The notes beneath the pieces are model-generated. The model searched no databases and was not told the DNA's origin. It saw only the letters and a list, made by a program, of their open reading frames with translations. Shown in pieces: positions 26,743 through 35,852 of a DNA stretch of 59,002 bases; the first letter of the stretch is position 1; the number at the start of each line of letters is the position of its first letter. The position numbers were made by a program, and so were the translations under genes. The stretch comes from Stenomitos rutilans HA7619-LM2 (GTDB lineage Bacteria > Cyanobacteriota > Cyanobacteriia > Leptolyngbyales > Leptolyngbyaceae), in assembly GCA_019358945.1 (NCBI GenBank), contig JAHHIE010000041.1, forward strand, positions 1-59,002, read 5' to 3'.

Positions 26743-27112
26743 CAAGACGAATGGGGACGGCGAGCAGTCGAGCTTGGGAGGGTTTTGGCGTACCGCCTTG
26801 AGGCCAGCAAGGTCGCGAGTTGCCGATGCAGCGACGTCGGTAGCGAAGGCAGCCAATCAATGACGTCAGGTGTGTCAGAAACTCCCCTCTCGTCCGTTAT
26901 CGCTGTGGGATGCGGAGTAGCGGTGTGCCCCGTTGCGCAAACAAACCGCTGACATTGCCTGCGATCAGTGGATTCGCTTACGCGCCAAGCGAGTGCTGTA
27001 TGGTGCACCGCCGCTTGATGCTGGCACTGGACGACCGCGAGTGCAGGGCAACAAGTCTATTCTTTTACTTCCTGAAGGTCTCTTAAAGCACTCAACCGCT
27101 GCAAAGGGTTGA
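26743..27112 (+). pseudogene. IS701-type transposase relic
   Basis: Fragments of one protein are found in consecutive plus-strand frames. QDEWGRRAVELGRVLAYRLE starts at 26743. After a shift, RPLSLWDAE then TAG at 26918-26920 then RCAPLRKQTADIACDQW run on, followed by RLRAKRVLYGAPP and GTGRPRVQGNK until a stop at 27110-27112. The succession DAEY-CAPF-KQTADI-RLRxxRxLY-GRPxxxG is the C-terminal pattern of IS701-family DDE transposases (family recollection). The TAG stands where Tyr is expected. At least one frameshift and one stop show it is dead. Both flanking ends and the N-terminus are lost. Confidence 0.6.
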
Positions 27113-27156
27113 GCTATTTCCCCTGCCGTTAGTCTAAACTTCAGTTCTGCCTTTCC

Positions 27157-28233
27157 TCATCCAACCACCAATGCCCGATCTCTTTCTCGATTAGGACGTG
27201 CCGCCAGTCCAGGATATGGTTCTGACGCAAATGCGCGGTTGGGGTCACTGAGCAAGTGGCGATCGCAGGTGTCATACAGTTCCGCTTCTGTGCGAGCGTG
27301 GCGCATCTCACTCAAGAAGGCACCAGCGGCATCCACTCCCTGCCCGATGTAGTTGAGATACATCTTCATGTGGTTAACCCGTGCGCGTTCTGGTATCGCT
27401 GGGACATACATCGTGACTCGTAAGCGATCGATGTAGCCATGTACATCTGCCAGCGTGATGACCGAAACAGGCTGACTACTCAAAAATTGGCGGGTTTGCT
27501 GAAAAATCCAGGGGTTACGGATGGCAGCACGACCAATCATGACGCCAGCGGCACCCGTTTGAGCAAGAACCGTCCCTCCCGCGATCGCAGAAGTCACATT
27601 GCCATTGGCGAACACAGGACACTGCACCCGCTGCACGGCATGGGCGATCAGGTCGTAATGCACAGCACTGTGATACATTTCCCGCACGGTACGTCCATGC
27701 AAGCTTAATAAATCGATGTGGTGGTGATTGATGAGGCCAAGAATGCGATCGAAGTGGGCGGTATCCTCAAACCCGACGCGCATTTTCACCGTCAACCGTC
27801 CGTCTACAGCTTCTCGCAGTGCGCCCAGCATGGCATCAATCTTGTCTGGATCGCGCAGCAGCCCACCGCCCACATTTTTGCGGTAGATTCTGGGAGCCGG
27901 ACAGCCCAGGTTCAGGTCAATCCCGGCGATCGGGTACTGGCTCAACTCACGCGCAATGCGGATCAGGTCAGGAATGCTCTCGCCAATCAACTGGGCAAAC
28001 ACAGGGCGATCGGTGGCGTTCTCGGTAATCGATCGCAGAATGTGTTTATGCAAGCCCGAACTGGGGTAAACGCGAAAATACTCTGTAAAAAAATAATCGG
28101 GACTGCCATAGTGAGCAATCACGCTCATAAACCGCACATCGGTCACATCCTGCATCGGTGCAAGCGCTGTTAAGGCCAACCCCGGCGACAGAGGCGGTGG
28201 CAGGGGAAGGGACGAAGGCATGGGAACAGTCAT
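27157..28233 (-). CDS. tRNA-dihydrouridine synthase
   Basis: 358 residues. FMN enzyme that reduces uridine to dihydrouridine in tRNA D-loops. Seen: LAPMQDVTDVRFM at the N-terminus (FMN site), FAQLIGES, the DLNLGCPAP loop with catalytic Cys, VKMRVGF, LHGRT and FANGNVTS, and the C-terminal GVMIGRAAIRNPW phosphate-binding motif. The sequence is nearer to the DusB/DusC types than to DusA but I do not assign one. It starts four bases after the end of the upstream GT39 gene, so it is probably translated from the same transcript. Confidence 0.94.
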   Translation of the reverse strand: MTVPMPSSLPLPPPLSPGLALTALAPMQDVTDVRFMSVIAHYGSPDYFFTEYFRVYPSSGLHKHILRSITENATDRPVFAQLIGESIPDLIRIARELSQYPIAGIDLNLGCPAPRIYRKNVGGGLLRDPDKIDAMLGALREAVDGRLTVKMRVGFEDTAHFDRILGLINHHHIDLLSLHGRTVREMYHSAVHYDLIAHAVQRVQCPVFANGNVTSAIAGGTVLAQTGAAGVMIGRAAIRNPWIFQQTRQFLSSQPVSVITLADVHGYIDRLRVTMYVPAIPERARVNHMKMYLNYIGQGVDAAGAFLSEMRHARTEAELYDTCDRHLLSDPNRAFASEPYPGLAARPNRERDRALVVG

Positions 28234-28237
28234 GGTT

Positions 28238-30175
28238 TTACTTGGGTGCGTGCAACGTAGCCACTCGTATCAGGCGGTAAACGCCAGAGCGGCTGATTTC
28301 CTGATATTGATCAGGCTGTAAACCAGATTCCTGTAACGGTTTAGTTCCAGCAATGATCAGCGCGCCCGTTCGATCGCCCGGCTGCGATTGAAGGTAACTC
28401 GTCACCTTCACAGGCTGATTGAGATAGGTCACATGTTGGCGTGTATAAAACACCAAACTCGGCTTCTTAAAGCCCAACATCAGCAGATCTTCAGTAGGTT
28501 GCTTCATTTGCACCACGACCTCGGCGAGTTGCCGCAACGGGAGTTGACGCTCGACATCGGCAATCAACACCATCGGGTGAATCACGAGAATAAGAAACGC
28601 CAGAAAGCCCAGCATATTCGCCAACCACAGCCAGCGACTACGCCACAGCCATAGCCCGATCGCCGCGATCGTCGTTGCACCCCAAATCACACCTCCCACA
28701 ATGGGCAACTGTGCCTGCTGTATCTGCAACCCCAAATTTGGCATCCAGGGATCATTGCCCAACCAGTGGGGGCAATACACGCTCACTACTGTCAATACGA
28801 TTAGAAGCACAAGATTGAAAGCGCCGCTGAGCAGGAATCCTGGTTGTCTACGAATCTCTGCTTTTGTGATGTAGTCCGTCCACAGCAGCGCTACCAGAAT
28901 GGACGCAGCAGGCATCAACGGTAATGTGTAGCTGAAGTACTTGGTTGTGGCGATCGTAAAAAAGCCCAGAATCACGACAAACCAGAACAGCGCAAACAAA
29001 CCAAGCTGCTGAAAGCGGGGCTGTGCTTGCCAATAGCGGCGTTGCAACGGTTTGACGTGAGCGATCGCGGCTGGCAGATACGCCGCCCAGGGCAAAAACC
29101 CTACCAAGATGACCACGATGTGAAAGTACCACGGCCCTGCATGGCGATTGACGACCTGTGTGAACCGTTCAAAGTTGTGATAGCCAAAGAATGAGTTAAT
29201 AAACGCCTCGCCATTTGCCAGCGTCACTAGCACATACCAGGGCAGCGCGATCACCAGCACCACCAACGTGCCCCGCAGTAACCGCATTTCCCGCAGCACA
29301 GCCCTAGCGTTGCCAACGTACAGCAAAAAGCAGCCAATAATCAGTCCAGGGAGGATAATGCCGATCGGCCCTTTTGTCAGCACTGCCAGCGCCATCAGAC
29401 CATAAAACGCAAAATACCAGCGCTTCTGACTCACCGGGCGATCGGGCTGAGCGTACCCCAGAAAAAACGTGAACAGCGTCCCACCGACACACGCCGTCAG
29501 TAGCATATCCGAATAGCCCGTGCGCCCCCAAAAGAAGGTGTTGGGGTTGAGAAGCAGCATGGTTGCGCCAAGCCAGGGGGTGAGGAGTGAGGGGTGAGGG
29601 GTGAGGGGTGAGAGTTTTGAGTTTTGAGTTTTGAGTTTTGAGTTTTGAGTTGAAGTATTGGACTCAGAATTTTCTACCTCTCCACGTCTCTGCGTCTCTG
29701 CGGTGCCCCTGTCTGCTTCCCCTGCTTCCCCTGCTCCTTCTACCCCCTGCTCTCTGCCTTCTGCCTCTTGTTCCATCCCTTCTACCCCATGCCGTTGGAG
29801 TATGTAAAAGCCAAAAAGAACGATCGCAATGGCTGCAAGAACCGATGGCAGACGTGCAGCAAACTCATTGATGCCAAAGACTTGAAACGCGATGACCATC
29901 AACCAGTAGATGAGGGGCGGTTTGTCAAAGCGTGGGTCGCCATCAAAGGCAGGAGTCACCCAGTCGCCTGTCACCCACATTTGACGTGAGGCCTCGACAA
30001 ACAGGGGTTCAGTTTCGTCAATCAGGCCAATGCTGCCAACATGCCAGATGAGTGTAATCGCCGCGATCGCCGCGATCGCCAGTAGCCAGAGCCAGGGAAG
30101 CGTCTTGACCAGCGCTGGATACCTTTTTCTGTAGCGCTGTAACGGCTGCATGACACGCGCAAATTTCACACCCAT
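28238..30175 (-). CDS. GT39-family (ArnT-like) glycosyltransferase with in-frame repeat insertion
   Basis: 645 residues with about ten or more membrane spans. It uses a polyprenyl-phosphate sugar donor in the family model. The first periplasmic loop carries the catalytic acidic pair in GLIDETEPLFVEASRQM (D53, E54). DKPPLIYWLM and RTGYSDMLL are also family motifs. Residues about 132-200 are not family sequence: they are Glu/Gly-rich and then contain TSTQNSKLKTQNSKL, translated from tandem TTTTGAG and GGGGTGA heptamers (29591-29649). The insert falls in the loop between two membrane spans. The paralogue just upstream lacks it. An internal ATG at 30151 may be the true start. Confidence 0.9.
   Translation of the reverse strand: MGVKFARVMQPLQRYRKRYPALVKTLPWLWLLAIAAIAAITLIWHVGSIGLIDETEPLFVEASRQMWVTGDWVTPAFDGDPRFDKPPLIYWLMVIAFQVFGINEFAARLPSVLAAIAIVLFGFYILQRHGVEGMEQEAEGREQGVEGAGEAGEADRGTAETQRRGEVENSESNTSTQNSKLKTQNSKLSPLTPHPSLLTPWLGATMLLLNPNTFFWGRTGYSDMLLTACVGGTLFTFFLGYAQPDRPVSQKRWYFAFYGLMALAVLTKGPIGIILPGLIIGCFLLYVGNARAVLREMRLLRGTLVVLVIALPWYVLVTLANGEAFINSFFGYHNFERFTQVVNRHAGPWYFHIVVILVGFLPWAAYLPAAIAHVKPLQRRYWQAQPRFQQLGLFALFWFVVILGFFTIATTKYFSYTLPLMPAASILVALLWTDYITKAEIRRQPGFLLSGAFNLVLLIVLTVVSVYCPHWLGNDPWMPNLGLQIQQAQLPIVGGVIWGATTIAAIGLWLWRSRWLWLANMLGFLAFLILVIHPMVLIADVERQLPLRQLAEVVVQMKQPTEDLLMLGFKKPSLVFYTRQHVTYLNQPVKVTSYLQSQPGDRTGALIIAGTKPLQESGLQPDQYQEISRSGVYRLIRVATLHAPK
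29580..29770. repeat. Composite STRR repeat inside the GT39 coding sequence
   Basis: Three GGGGTGA units (29591-29611) and five perfect TTTTGAG units (29615-29649) are followed by a 62-base segment, 29643-29704, that recurs inverted with only about three mismatches at 31961-32022 in noncoding DNA, then CT-rich 9-mers of TGCTTCCCC type. The reading frame of the host gene stays open through all of it. Confidence 0.8.
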
Positions 30176-30242
30176 GCGGTTCTTCAGTTCAACATCTTGC
30201 GTTGTTCAGACTCACTGTAGCGGGAAATGGGCACAGGTGGCT

Positions 30243-31889
30243 TTATACCGACTGTGTTTTTCCACGCGTCAGCAAAACCAAACCTTCGGCGCTTCCTAAT
30301 GGTTGGGCAGACGGCAAGGCAAGGTGGGCCAAGGCTGCTTTTTCTACCAGAATATAGGGGTGAGGCTCTTCCTGCCAGTAGGATGCGATCGCTGCTTCGG
30401 TCGCCGTTTGCTTGATGCGTCGATCGCTATAAAAGTTGAGCGAGGGACGACTGTAAGGATAGAGTATCCAAACACTGGCATCCGGTGGCGTGTATTGGCG
30501 CACAAGAGCGGCAACAGGCTTGACTGGATAAGACTCATCTAACTCCCAGATCCAATAGGGGGATGCTACAAAAAGCACCAATGAAACATACATGCCCCAT
30601 AGCAGCACCAGGAGAAACTGCGAATCATGTTGCCAGAGCAGCACGATCGCTACGGTAAGCGTGAGGGCGATTGCTCCAAGAATGACGGGTAAACCAGCTT
30701 GAGAATCAGGCCCAGCGGAACTGAAATAGACACTGCCGATCCAGCCTGCGATCGCCACCAGACCCAGCAGCCCAGTCCAGGCGATCGGATAGCGGGGGCG
30801 ATCGTGACGTAACCCAACCAGATCTGAAGGGTGCCAAAGCTCAGCAAAATAGACTCCAATAATCAGCGCCAGGGCAGGATAGGCTGGCAGCACATACCAG
30901 GGCAATTTTGTACTCATCAGCGAAATCACGAGCAGATAGCCAGCCACCCACACCAGCGTCAGCTTTGCCCAGCTTAAACTCCGATGTTCCCACGCCAACC
31001 GAAAGCCCTGGGGAAAAAACAGCAGCCAGGGGAGGCTGTATTTTGCAATTTCGAGCAGGTAGTACCAGGGTGCGCCCCGATTGCCTTCGACGGAAACCAC
31101 CACCCGATCGAGCGATTGACCCAACACGCTCGTACTCAAGAACTGCTGACCGTAGTGCAGCCATTGCGCCCAGTACCAGGCAATGACTGGCGCACTGCCC
31201 AGCAGTACCCCCAGCCAGACATAAGTAGACGTGAGTAACCGAGGCGTATCCCATGCGATAAAAGCGATCGCGATCGCGCCCAGCAGTAGCGCTACAATCC
31301 CTTTCGTCAGGCAAAGCAGCCCAAACGACAACCCAACCCCCAGCCCCCAACGCAAATCTCGTCGCGATCGCAGCAGACAAAAGACCAGCAGCAGAAAAAA
31401 GCACAGCACCGTTCCATCCAGCATTGCCAACCGTCCATGTCGCACGACGGGCAGCAGCGTCAGGTAGACCAATGCCGCAAAAATGGCGGGTGAACGACGA
31501 GCAAAGAGTTCTCGACCAATGCTATAAAGCAACGGCACCGAGAGCGCAGTCAGGGTTGCTCCAGGCAGACGCGCCATCCACTCATTCACACCCCCTAGAC
31601 GAAACGCTAGCGCCATCAACCAGTGCATCAAAGGCGGCTTGTTGAGATACGGTTCGCCCGCGATCGTGGGATGCAACCAGACCCATGAACCGGGTGACGA
31701 TCGCCAAATATCCCGCGCCACTTGTGCCACTGTTCCCTCATCCCAGTCTCGCAGCGGCAACGTGCCCAGATTCAAGCCAAACAACACACCTGCTGCTAAC
31801 AGAAGTCCAAGTAGCCACAGACGATCGATCCATACGGGAGCGATCGTCAAGTGACCGGAGTTGTTCCAGGGAAGCGGCTTGCGAAGCAT
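30243..31889 (-). CDS. GT39-family (ArnT-like) glycosyltransferase
   Basis: 548 residues, polytopic. N-terminal span, then the catalytic loop LPLRDWDEGTVAQVARDI with acidic residues, LNKPPLMHWLMALAF, RLPGATLTAL and RLAMLDGTVL, as in ArnT and Pmt-like transferases. It is paralogous to the next gene (67 bases downstream) and similar in architecture, so the pair may handle different sugars or act on different lipid-linked acceptors (inference). Together with the tRNA-dihydrouridine synthase gene they form a minus-strand transcription unit. The acceptor, for example lipid A, protein or glycan, cannot be inferred. Confidence 0.92.
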   Translation of the reverse strand: MLRKPLPWNNSGHLTIAPVWIDRLWLLGLLLAAGVLFGLNLGTLPLRDWDEGTVAQVARDIWRSSPGSWVWLHPTIAGEPYLNKPPLMHWLMALAFRLGGVNEWMARLPGATLTALSVPLLYSIGRELFARRSPAIFAALVYLTLLPVVRHGRLAMLDGTVLCFFLLLVFCLLRSRRDLRWGLGVGLSFGLLCLTKGIVALLLGAIAIAFIAWDTPRLLTSTYVWLGVLLGSAPVIAWYWAQWLHYGQQFLSTSVLGQSLDRVVVSVEGNRGAPWYYLLEIAKYSLPWLLFFPQGFRLAWEHRSLSWAKLTLVWVAGYLLVISLMSTKLPWYVLPAYPALALIIGVYFAELWHPSDLVGLRHDRPRYPIAWTGLLGLVAIAGWIGSVYFSSAGPDSQAGLPVILGAIALTLTVAIVLLWQHDSQFLLVLLWGMYVSLVLFVASPYWIWELDESYPVKPVAALVRQYTPPDASVWILYPYSRPSLNFYSDRRIKQTATEAAIASYWQEEPHPYILVEKAALAHLALPSAQPLGSAEGLVLLTRGKTQSV

Positions 31890-31904
31890 TGGCAGCGTTT
31901 AGAA

Positions 31905-32060
31905 GGAGAAGGTAGAGGAGGGAGCAGGGGAAGCGGGGAGCGGGGGAGGCAAAGGGGGCAACCGCAGAGACGCAGAGACGTGGAGAGGCAGAAAATTCTG
32001 AGTCCAGTACTTCAACTCAAAGCTCTCCCCTCACTCCTCTCCCCTCTCCCCTCTTTTCTT
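31905..32060. repeat. Composite STRR repeat, noncoding copy
   Basis: Purine-rich units (GAAGCGGGGAGCGGGGGAGG) are followed by ACCGCAGAGACGCAGAGACG and GGAGAGGCAGAAAATTCTGA, a reverse-complement copy of the module inside the GT39 gene. Its right part supplies the last codons and the stop of the MgtC-like gene. Confidence 0.75.
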
Positions 32061-32534
32061 CTCATGAGGCACAGGCACAAATTGTTCAAGCCACTTTGCT
32101 CCACTTAACGTTAGCAGTGCCATTAGTGTTCCAACTAAGCTAGCTTGCCAATACCCAACGCTGGCAACCATCCCCAACGCGGCTGTTACCCAGATAGCGG
32201 CGGCAGATGTTAAGCCTTTTACTTCTGATTTGCCTGACTTCGCACGCGACTGATGCACAATCTCGCCCGCACCTAAAAAGCCAATACCTGTTGCCACACC
32301 TTGAACCGAACGGCTGACCGCATCGGGGTGAGCTGTACCGCCGATCGTATTAATCACGACAAACAGCGCCGCCCCCAAACTCACCAGCATATGCGTTCTC
32401 AAGCCACCCGCTTTACCAGCCATTTGCCGATTTAAGCCGATTGCCCCGCCCAACAGCGACGCTAACAGCAAACGCCAGGTCAACCCCCACCAATCACCCG
32501 CGTCAACCGCAAGCGCCTCTACAGATATTGCCAA
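32031..32534 (-). CDS. MgtC/SapB-family membrane protein
   Basis: 167 residues from a TTG at 32534 with GAAGGTGA five bases upstream; the open frame continues upstream to 32816 but that part overlaps the next gene's 3' end and repeat sequence. The MgtC core is clear: WRLLLASLLGGAIGLNRQ, GGLRTHMLVSLGAALFVV and GIGFLGAGEIV, then GLTSAAAIWVTAALGM. Four to five membrane spans. MgtC proteins affect Mg2+ and ATP homeostasis, although in most bacteria the role is unproven. The C-terminal EKKRGERGEE is translated from the neighbouring repeat, so the repeat has reset the stop. Confidence 0.88.
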   Translation of the reverse strand: MAISVEALAVDAGDWWGLTWRLLLASLLGGAIGLNRQMAGKAGGLRTHMLVSLGAALFVVINTIGGTAHPDAVSRSVQGVATGIGFLGAGEIVHQSRAKSGKSEVKGLTSAAAIWVTAALGMVASVGYWQASLVGTLMALLTLSGAKWLEQFVPVPHEKKRGERGEE

Positions 32535-32700
32535 TGAGTCACCTTCATGCAAAAAACTAGAAGACTCATTATACGGCGAGGGGAAGCTGTGGGATGAAGG
32601 ACCCTTTCTTGTATGCCTGAAAGGCTCTAGGGCTTTACAACCAGAAACTTCTTCTGCCTTCAACCTTCGACCTTCGACCTTTTGCCTTCTACCCTCTACC

Positions 32701-34389
32701 CTAATACCCGATCGGCAAGGGTCTTGTCGTCGGATTAATCTCTGGCTGAGCAGGTGGCGACGTGATCGACATTTCTGGCTCCGGAGCAGACATGCGATCA
32801 GCTTTGGTAAGGTCAATCGATGCGATCGGCGTTGGTTGAACAGCAGCTTTGGCTAGTGTCGGCTTGGAATTAGAGGCCTCTGGCTGTCGAACCGGAATGT
32901 TTGCAAGAGGGGTCACTGAGTGCGCTTGCATTTGATGGAGCGATATCTGCCGTTTCGGACTAACCGAGAGTTTACCGTTACGCAAGGCAGCTTCAATAGC
33001 ATCTAATGCGATCGGTTTGCTGGCGTTACCCGGCAGATCCACGACAACGAGGTAGCCTGTGAATTTCTTACCACCGACCATTTCTAGTGCATTGAGAATT
33101 TTGGGCATATCTGCCTGCACGAGTTGCCCTTGTTCGTTGTAGAGTTCCAGTGCCGACAGACAGCCGATCGTGGGATTCCAGTTGTAGATATCAGGATTTT
33201 TGTCTTTGCCGCTGAAAAAGTCTGGTGACTCACCCGTGCCATGAATGCGAAAGAACGATCGTCCAGCTTTACCAGCCCAGAAGCTTTCCTGAAGCGGCCA
33301 ATGACTGCGCCAGGAGGGCGGTAGCAGGCGTTTGTAATCTGCCAGGCTGCCTCTAAAAGGTCCCGACTTTCCGGGTAAAAACTGTTTCGCACCCGACTCA
33401 AATGGGACGAACAGATTCACCAGCGCGAACTGACCGTATGCTCTGAAAAATTCATCATCGGGCTGGGGCACTTCGCCTTCGATGCGAAAAATCCCTTGAG
33501 GCGTTTCGCCCCGAATGAAATTCCAACTGAGGCCGTGAATCGATCGCAAGAGCAGCGGCACCGACCAAAGCTGCCCGTTCTGCTGCCGCACGAATCCGCC
33601 CTTGCGATCTTTCAGCACCGTCTGGCAGAGCACATCTCGATTTTGCTGACACAGGACGTACATTTGCAGTTGATTAGGGGCGATCGTCCAGGTGAGCAAA
33701 TCTCTCAGGGGGGGTACCGGGCTGGGCGAAATCAACTCAGCCATTTCGCGCAGGGTGGTTTGCAGAGAGATATTGGCTGACCAATTGGGAAACCGGGCCT
33801 TGATCCGCCCTACGAGTGGTTGAATTTGCTCTGGCTCCAGACCGCCTTTAGCAAGTCCAGAGAGCGCCATTGCGACCCATTCAGGGTCAGGGCTGCGATC
33901 GATCGTTTGGCGAAACTGCTCACCAATGCTGGCATAGCGGTTGGGATTGCTTAGATACAGTTGCGTTCCTACCCGTGCCGCTGCGTCAATCGTTCGTTTT
34001 TGCGCATCCGATAAACCAGGATTGAGCGTCATTGCCAACACCCGCTCGATCGTATCGGCAACAAACGTCTCCTGGGGTTGCACCACGGCAGTTGTCCACA
34101 GCAAATTGCGCCAGTATTTTTCGGTTTTGTTCGTAACAGGATAACGATTGAGATCAAAATTTTCAGGCAAAATTTGGCGCTGTTGTTCTTGCCGTTGCTG
34201 CACTCTAAAGGCAACACTTGCCTGACTTTGTTCGCGATCACCGCCGGCCAATACTTGAGGGATATCAGCATTCGATCGCAGCGCTGGTTTGAGTGCTAGT
34301 CCAGCGCCCAACAGCAACAGACCCAGTGCTCCTACCGCACCGTAGCGCCGAAGCAACTGATCATTAAATGAGGGGGAGAAGCGTTTCAT
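32701..34389 (-). CDS. Membrane-anchored protein with divergent L,D-transpeptidase-like domain
   Basis: 562 residues. One N-terminal hydrophobic segment (about 16-33), a helical region (about 95-225), then a domain with features of the YkuD/L,D-transpeptidase type: ETPQGIFRIEG (295-305), FRIHGTGE with H383, and NPTIGCLSALELY with C410. In true enzymes the Cys motif is SHGCIRM; here the adjacent His and Arg are missing (IGCLSA), so activity is doubtful. The C-terminus (about 480-562) is Pro/Ala-rich and disordered. The assignment is inference from motifs. It is transcribed away from the Gfo/Idh gene across 283 bases without a recognised element. Confidence 0.6.
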   Translation of the reverse strand: MKRFSPSFNDQLLRRYGAVGALGLLLLGAGLALKPALRSNADIPQVLAGGDREQSQASVAFRVQQRQEQQRQILPENFDLNRYPVTNKTEKYWRNLLWTTAVVQPQETFVADTIERVLAMTLNPGLSDAQKRTIDAAARVGTQLYLSNPNRYASIGEQFRQTIDRSPDPEWVAMALSGLAKGGLEPEQIQPLVGRIKARFPNWSANISLQTTLREMAELISPSPVPPLRDLLTWTIAPNQLQMYVLCQQNRDVLCQTVLKDRKGGFVRQQNGQLWSVPLLLRSIHGLSWNFIRGETPQGIFRIEGEVPQPDDEFFRAYGQFALVNLFVPFESGAKQFLPGKSGPFRGSLADYKRLLPPSWRSHWPLQESFWAGKAGRSFFRIHGTGESPDFFSGKDKNPDIYNWNPTIGCLSALELYNEQGQLVQADMPKILNALEMVGGKKFTGYLVVVDLPGNASKPIALDAIEAALRNGKLSVSPKRQISLHQMQAHSVTPLANIPVRQPEASNSKPTLAKAAVQPTPIASIDLTKADRMSAPEPEMSITSPPAQPEINPTTRPLPIGY

Positions 34390-34672
34390 CAGAGCCCAAA
34401 AGTATCAAAGGACACAAAGCGATGATGTCAAAAGAGTTCCCTATTTTTAGCATTCCTCAGCCATTTATCCGAGGATGTGCAAAATCTTAAAAAGTATCAG
34501 ACACGAAATATTGGTTCAAAGGCTGTTTTCCAAAAAGTATGAATGCTTTGGGAACTTTGTCATAGCTTTGAAATTCTTCACAAACAGAGATGCCATGTTA
34601 CCATCTGGATGGCTAACGTAGCTCTATTGCATTAGTTGGTCAGATTCTCGGTGGTGGAGGAGATTAATAGAA

Positions 34673-35779
34673 ATGCAAAATAGCATTTCGTCGGGTTTTA
34701 CGGGCGCACAGGCCGCAAGCGCTCATCTTACAAGCGCTCAGTTACAGCGAAATCACCCCGAACCGATTCGGGTTGGTGTGATCGGGGTTGGTAACATGGG
34801 TCAACATCATACTCGCGTTCTGAGTATGTTGAAAGACGTTGAGCTGGTGGGTGTGTCTGATGTCAATGTCGAGCGCGGCATTGATACGGCTAGTAAGTAT
34901 CGAGTTCGCTTTTTTGAAGACTATCGCGATTTGTTGCTACACGTTGATGCCGTTTGTGTCGCTGTACCGACGCGGCTGCATCATCAGGTAGGTATGACGT
35001 GCCTTCAAGCAGGCATTCATGTGTTGATTGAAAAGCCGATCGCGGCCAGCATTGCCGAAGCCGAATCTTTGGTGAACGCAGCGGCAGCATCACAATGCAT
35101 TCTGCAAGTTGGACATATCGAGCGCTTCAATCCAGCGTTTCAAGAGCTGAATAAAATTTTGAAGGGCGAGGAACTGCTGGCCTTAGAAGCACATCGGATG
35201 AGTCCCTACTCCGATCGTGCGAATGACGTGTCTGTCGTTCTGGATCTGATGATCCACGATATTGATCTGCTGCTGGAGCTAGCTGCGTCACCTGTTGTTA
35301 AGCTCACCGCTAGCGGCAGCCGCGCTTCCGATTCCGGCTTCTTAGACTACGTGACCGCAACGCTGGGCTTTGCAAATGGCATTGTGGCAACGTTAACCTC
35401 TAGCAAAGTGACCCATCGCAAAATTAGACGCATTGCGGCTCATTGTAAGAATTCGCTGACTGAGGCAGATTTCCTGAACAATGAAATCTTGATTCATCGC
35501 CGCACCACGTCCAACTGCATGACCGATCATGGGCAGGTACTCTATCGGCAGGATGGCCTGATCGAAAAGGTCTACACCAGCAACATTGAACCACTCAATG
35601 CCGAACTGGAGCATTTTGTGGGCTGTGTGCGAGGTGGTAATCAGCCATCAGTTGGCGGCGAGCAGGCACTCAAAGCACTGCGGCTCGCTAGCCTGATCGA
35701 ACAGATGGCGCTGGATGGGCAGGCATGGCAGCAAAAGGATGAGCGCTTGAAGGAGTACTCTCAGGCTGTTGCCGTCTAG
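34673..35779 (+). CDS. Gfo/Idh/MocA-family oxidoreductase
   Basis: 368 residues. The N-terminal Rossmann fold is IRVGVIGVGNMGQHHTRVL, followed by VPTRLHHQVGMTCLQAGIHV and the signature EKPIA (around 122-126). The C-terminal alpha/beta dimer domain includes ERFNPAF and DLMIHDIDLLLELA, where the His and Asp take part in catalysis in sugar dehydrogenases. Such enzymes oxidise or reduce sugars, often UDP-sugars in envelope glycan synthesis (WbpB/WlbA-like; the GHIERFNPAF motif is common in those). Ends well before a MITE and a strong terminator. A GGAGGAG site lies about ten bases upstream of ATG 34673. Confidence 0.92.
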   Translation: MQNSISSGFTGAQAASAHLTSAQLQRNHPEPIRVGVIGVGNMGQHHTRVLSMLKDVELVGVSDVNVERGIDTASKYRVRFFEDYRDLLLHVDAVCVAVPTRLHHQVGMTCLQAGIHVLIEKPIAASIAEAESLVNAAAASQCILQVGHIERFNPAFQELNKILKGEELLALEAHRMSPYSDRANDVSVVLDLMIHDIDLLLELAASPVVKLTASGSRASDSGFLDYVTATLGFANGIVATLTSSKVTHRKIRRIAAHCKNSLTEADFLNNEILIHRRTTSNCMTDHGQVLYRQDGLIEKVYTSNIEPLNAELEHFVGCVRGGNQPSVGGEQALKALRLASLIEQMALDGQAWQQKDERLKEYSQAVAV

Positions 35780-35852
35780 AAACTACCAAACTTTCTAGTG
35801 AGTCGGCGGTTTCTCAATTTCTTCGGCGTTTCAGCCCAAAGCTTGAGTACTT

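Noticed and set aside
29591-29649. Regular short repeats that might be a CRISPR array
   Set aside because: Units are contiguous 7-mers without spacers, and no cas gene is present in the window.
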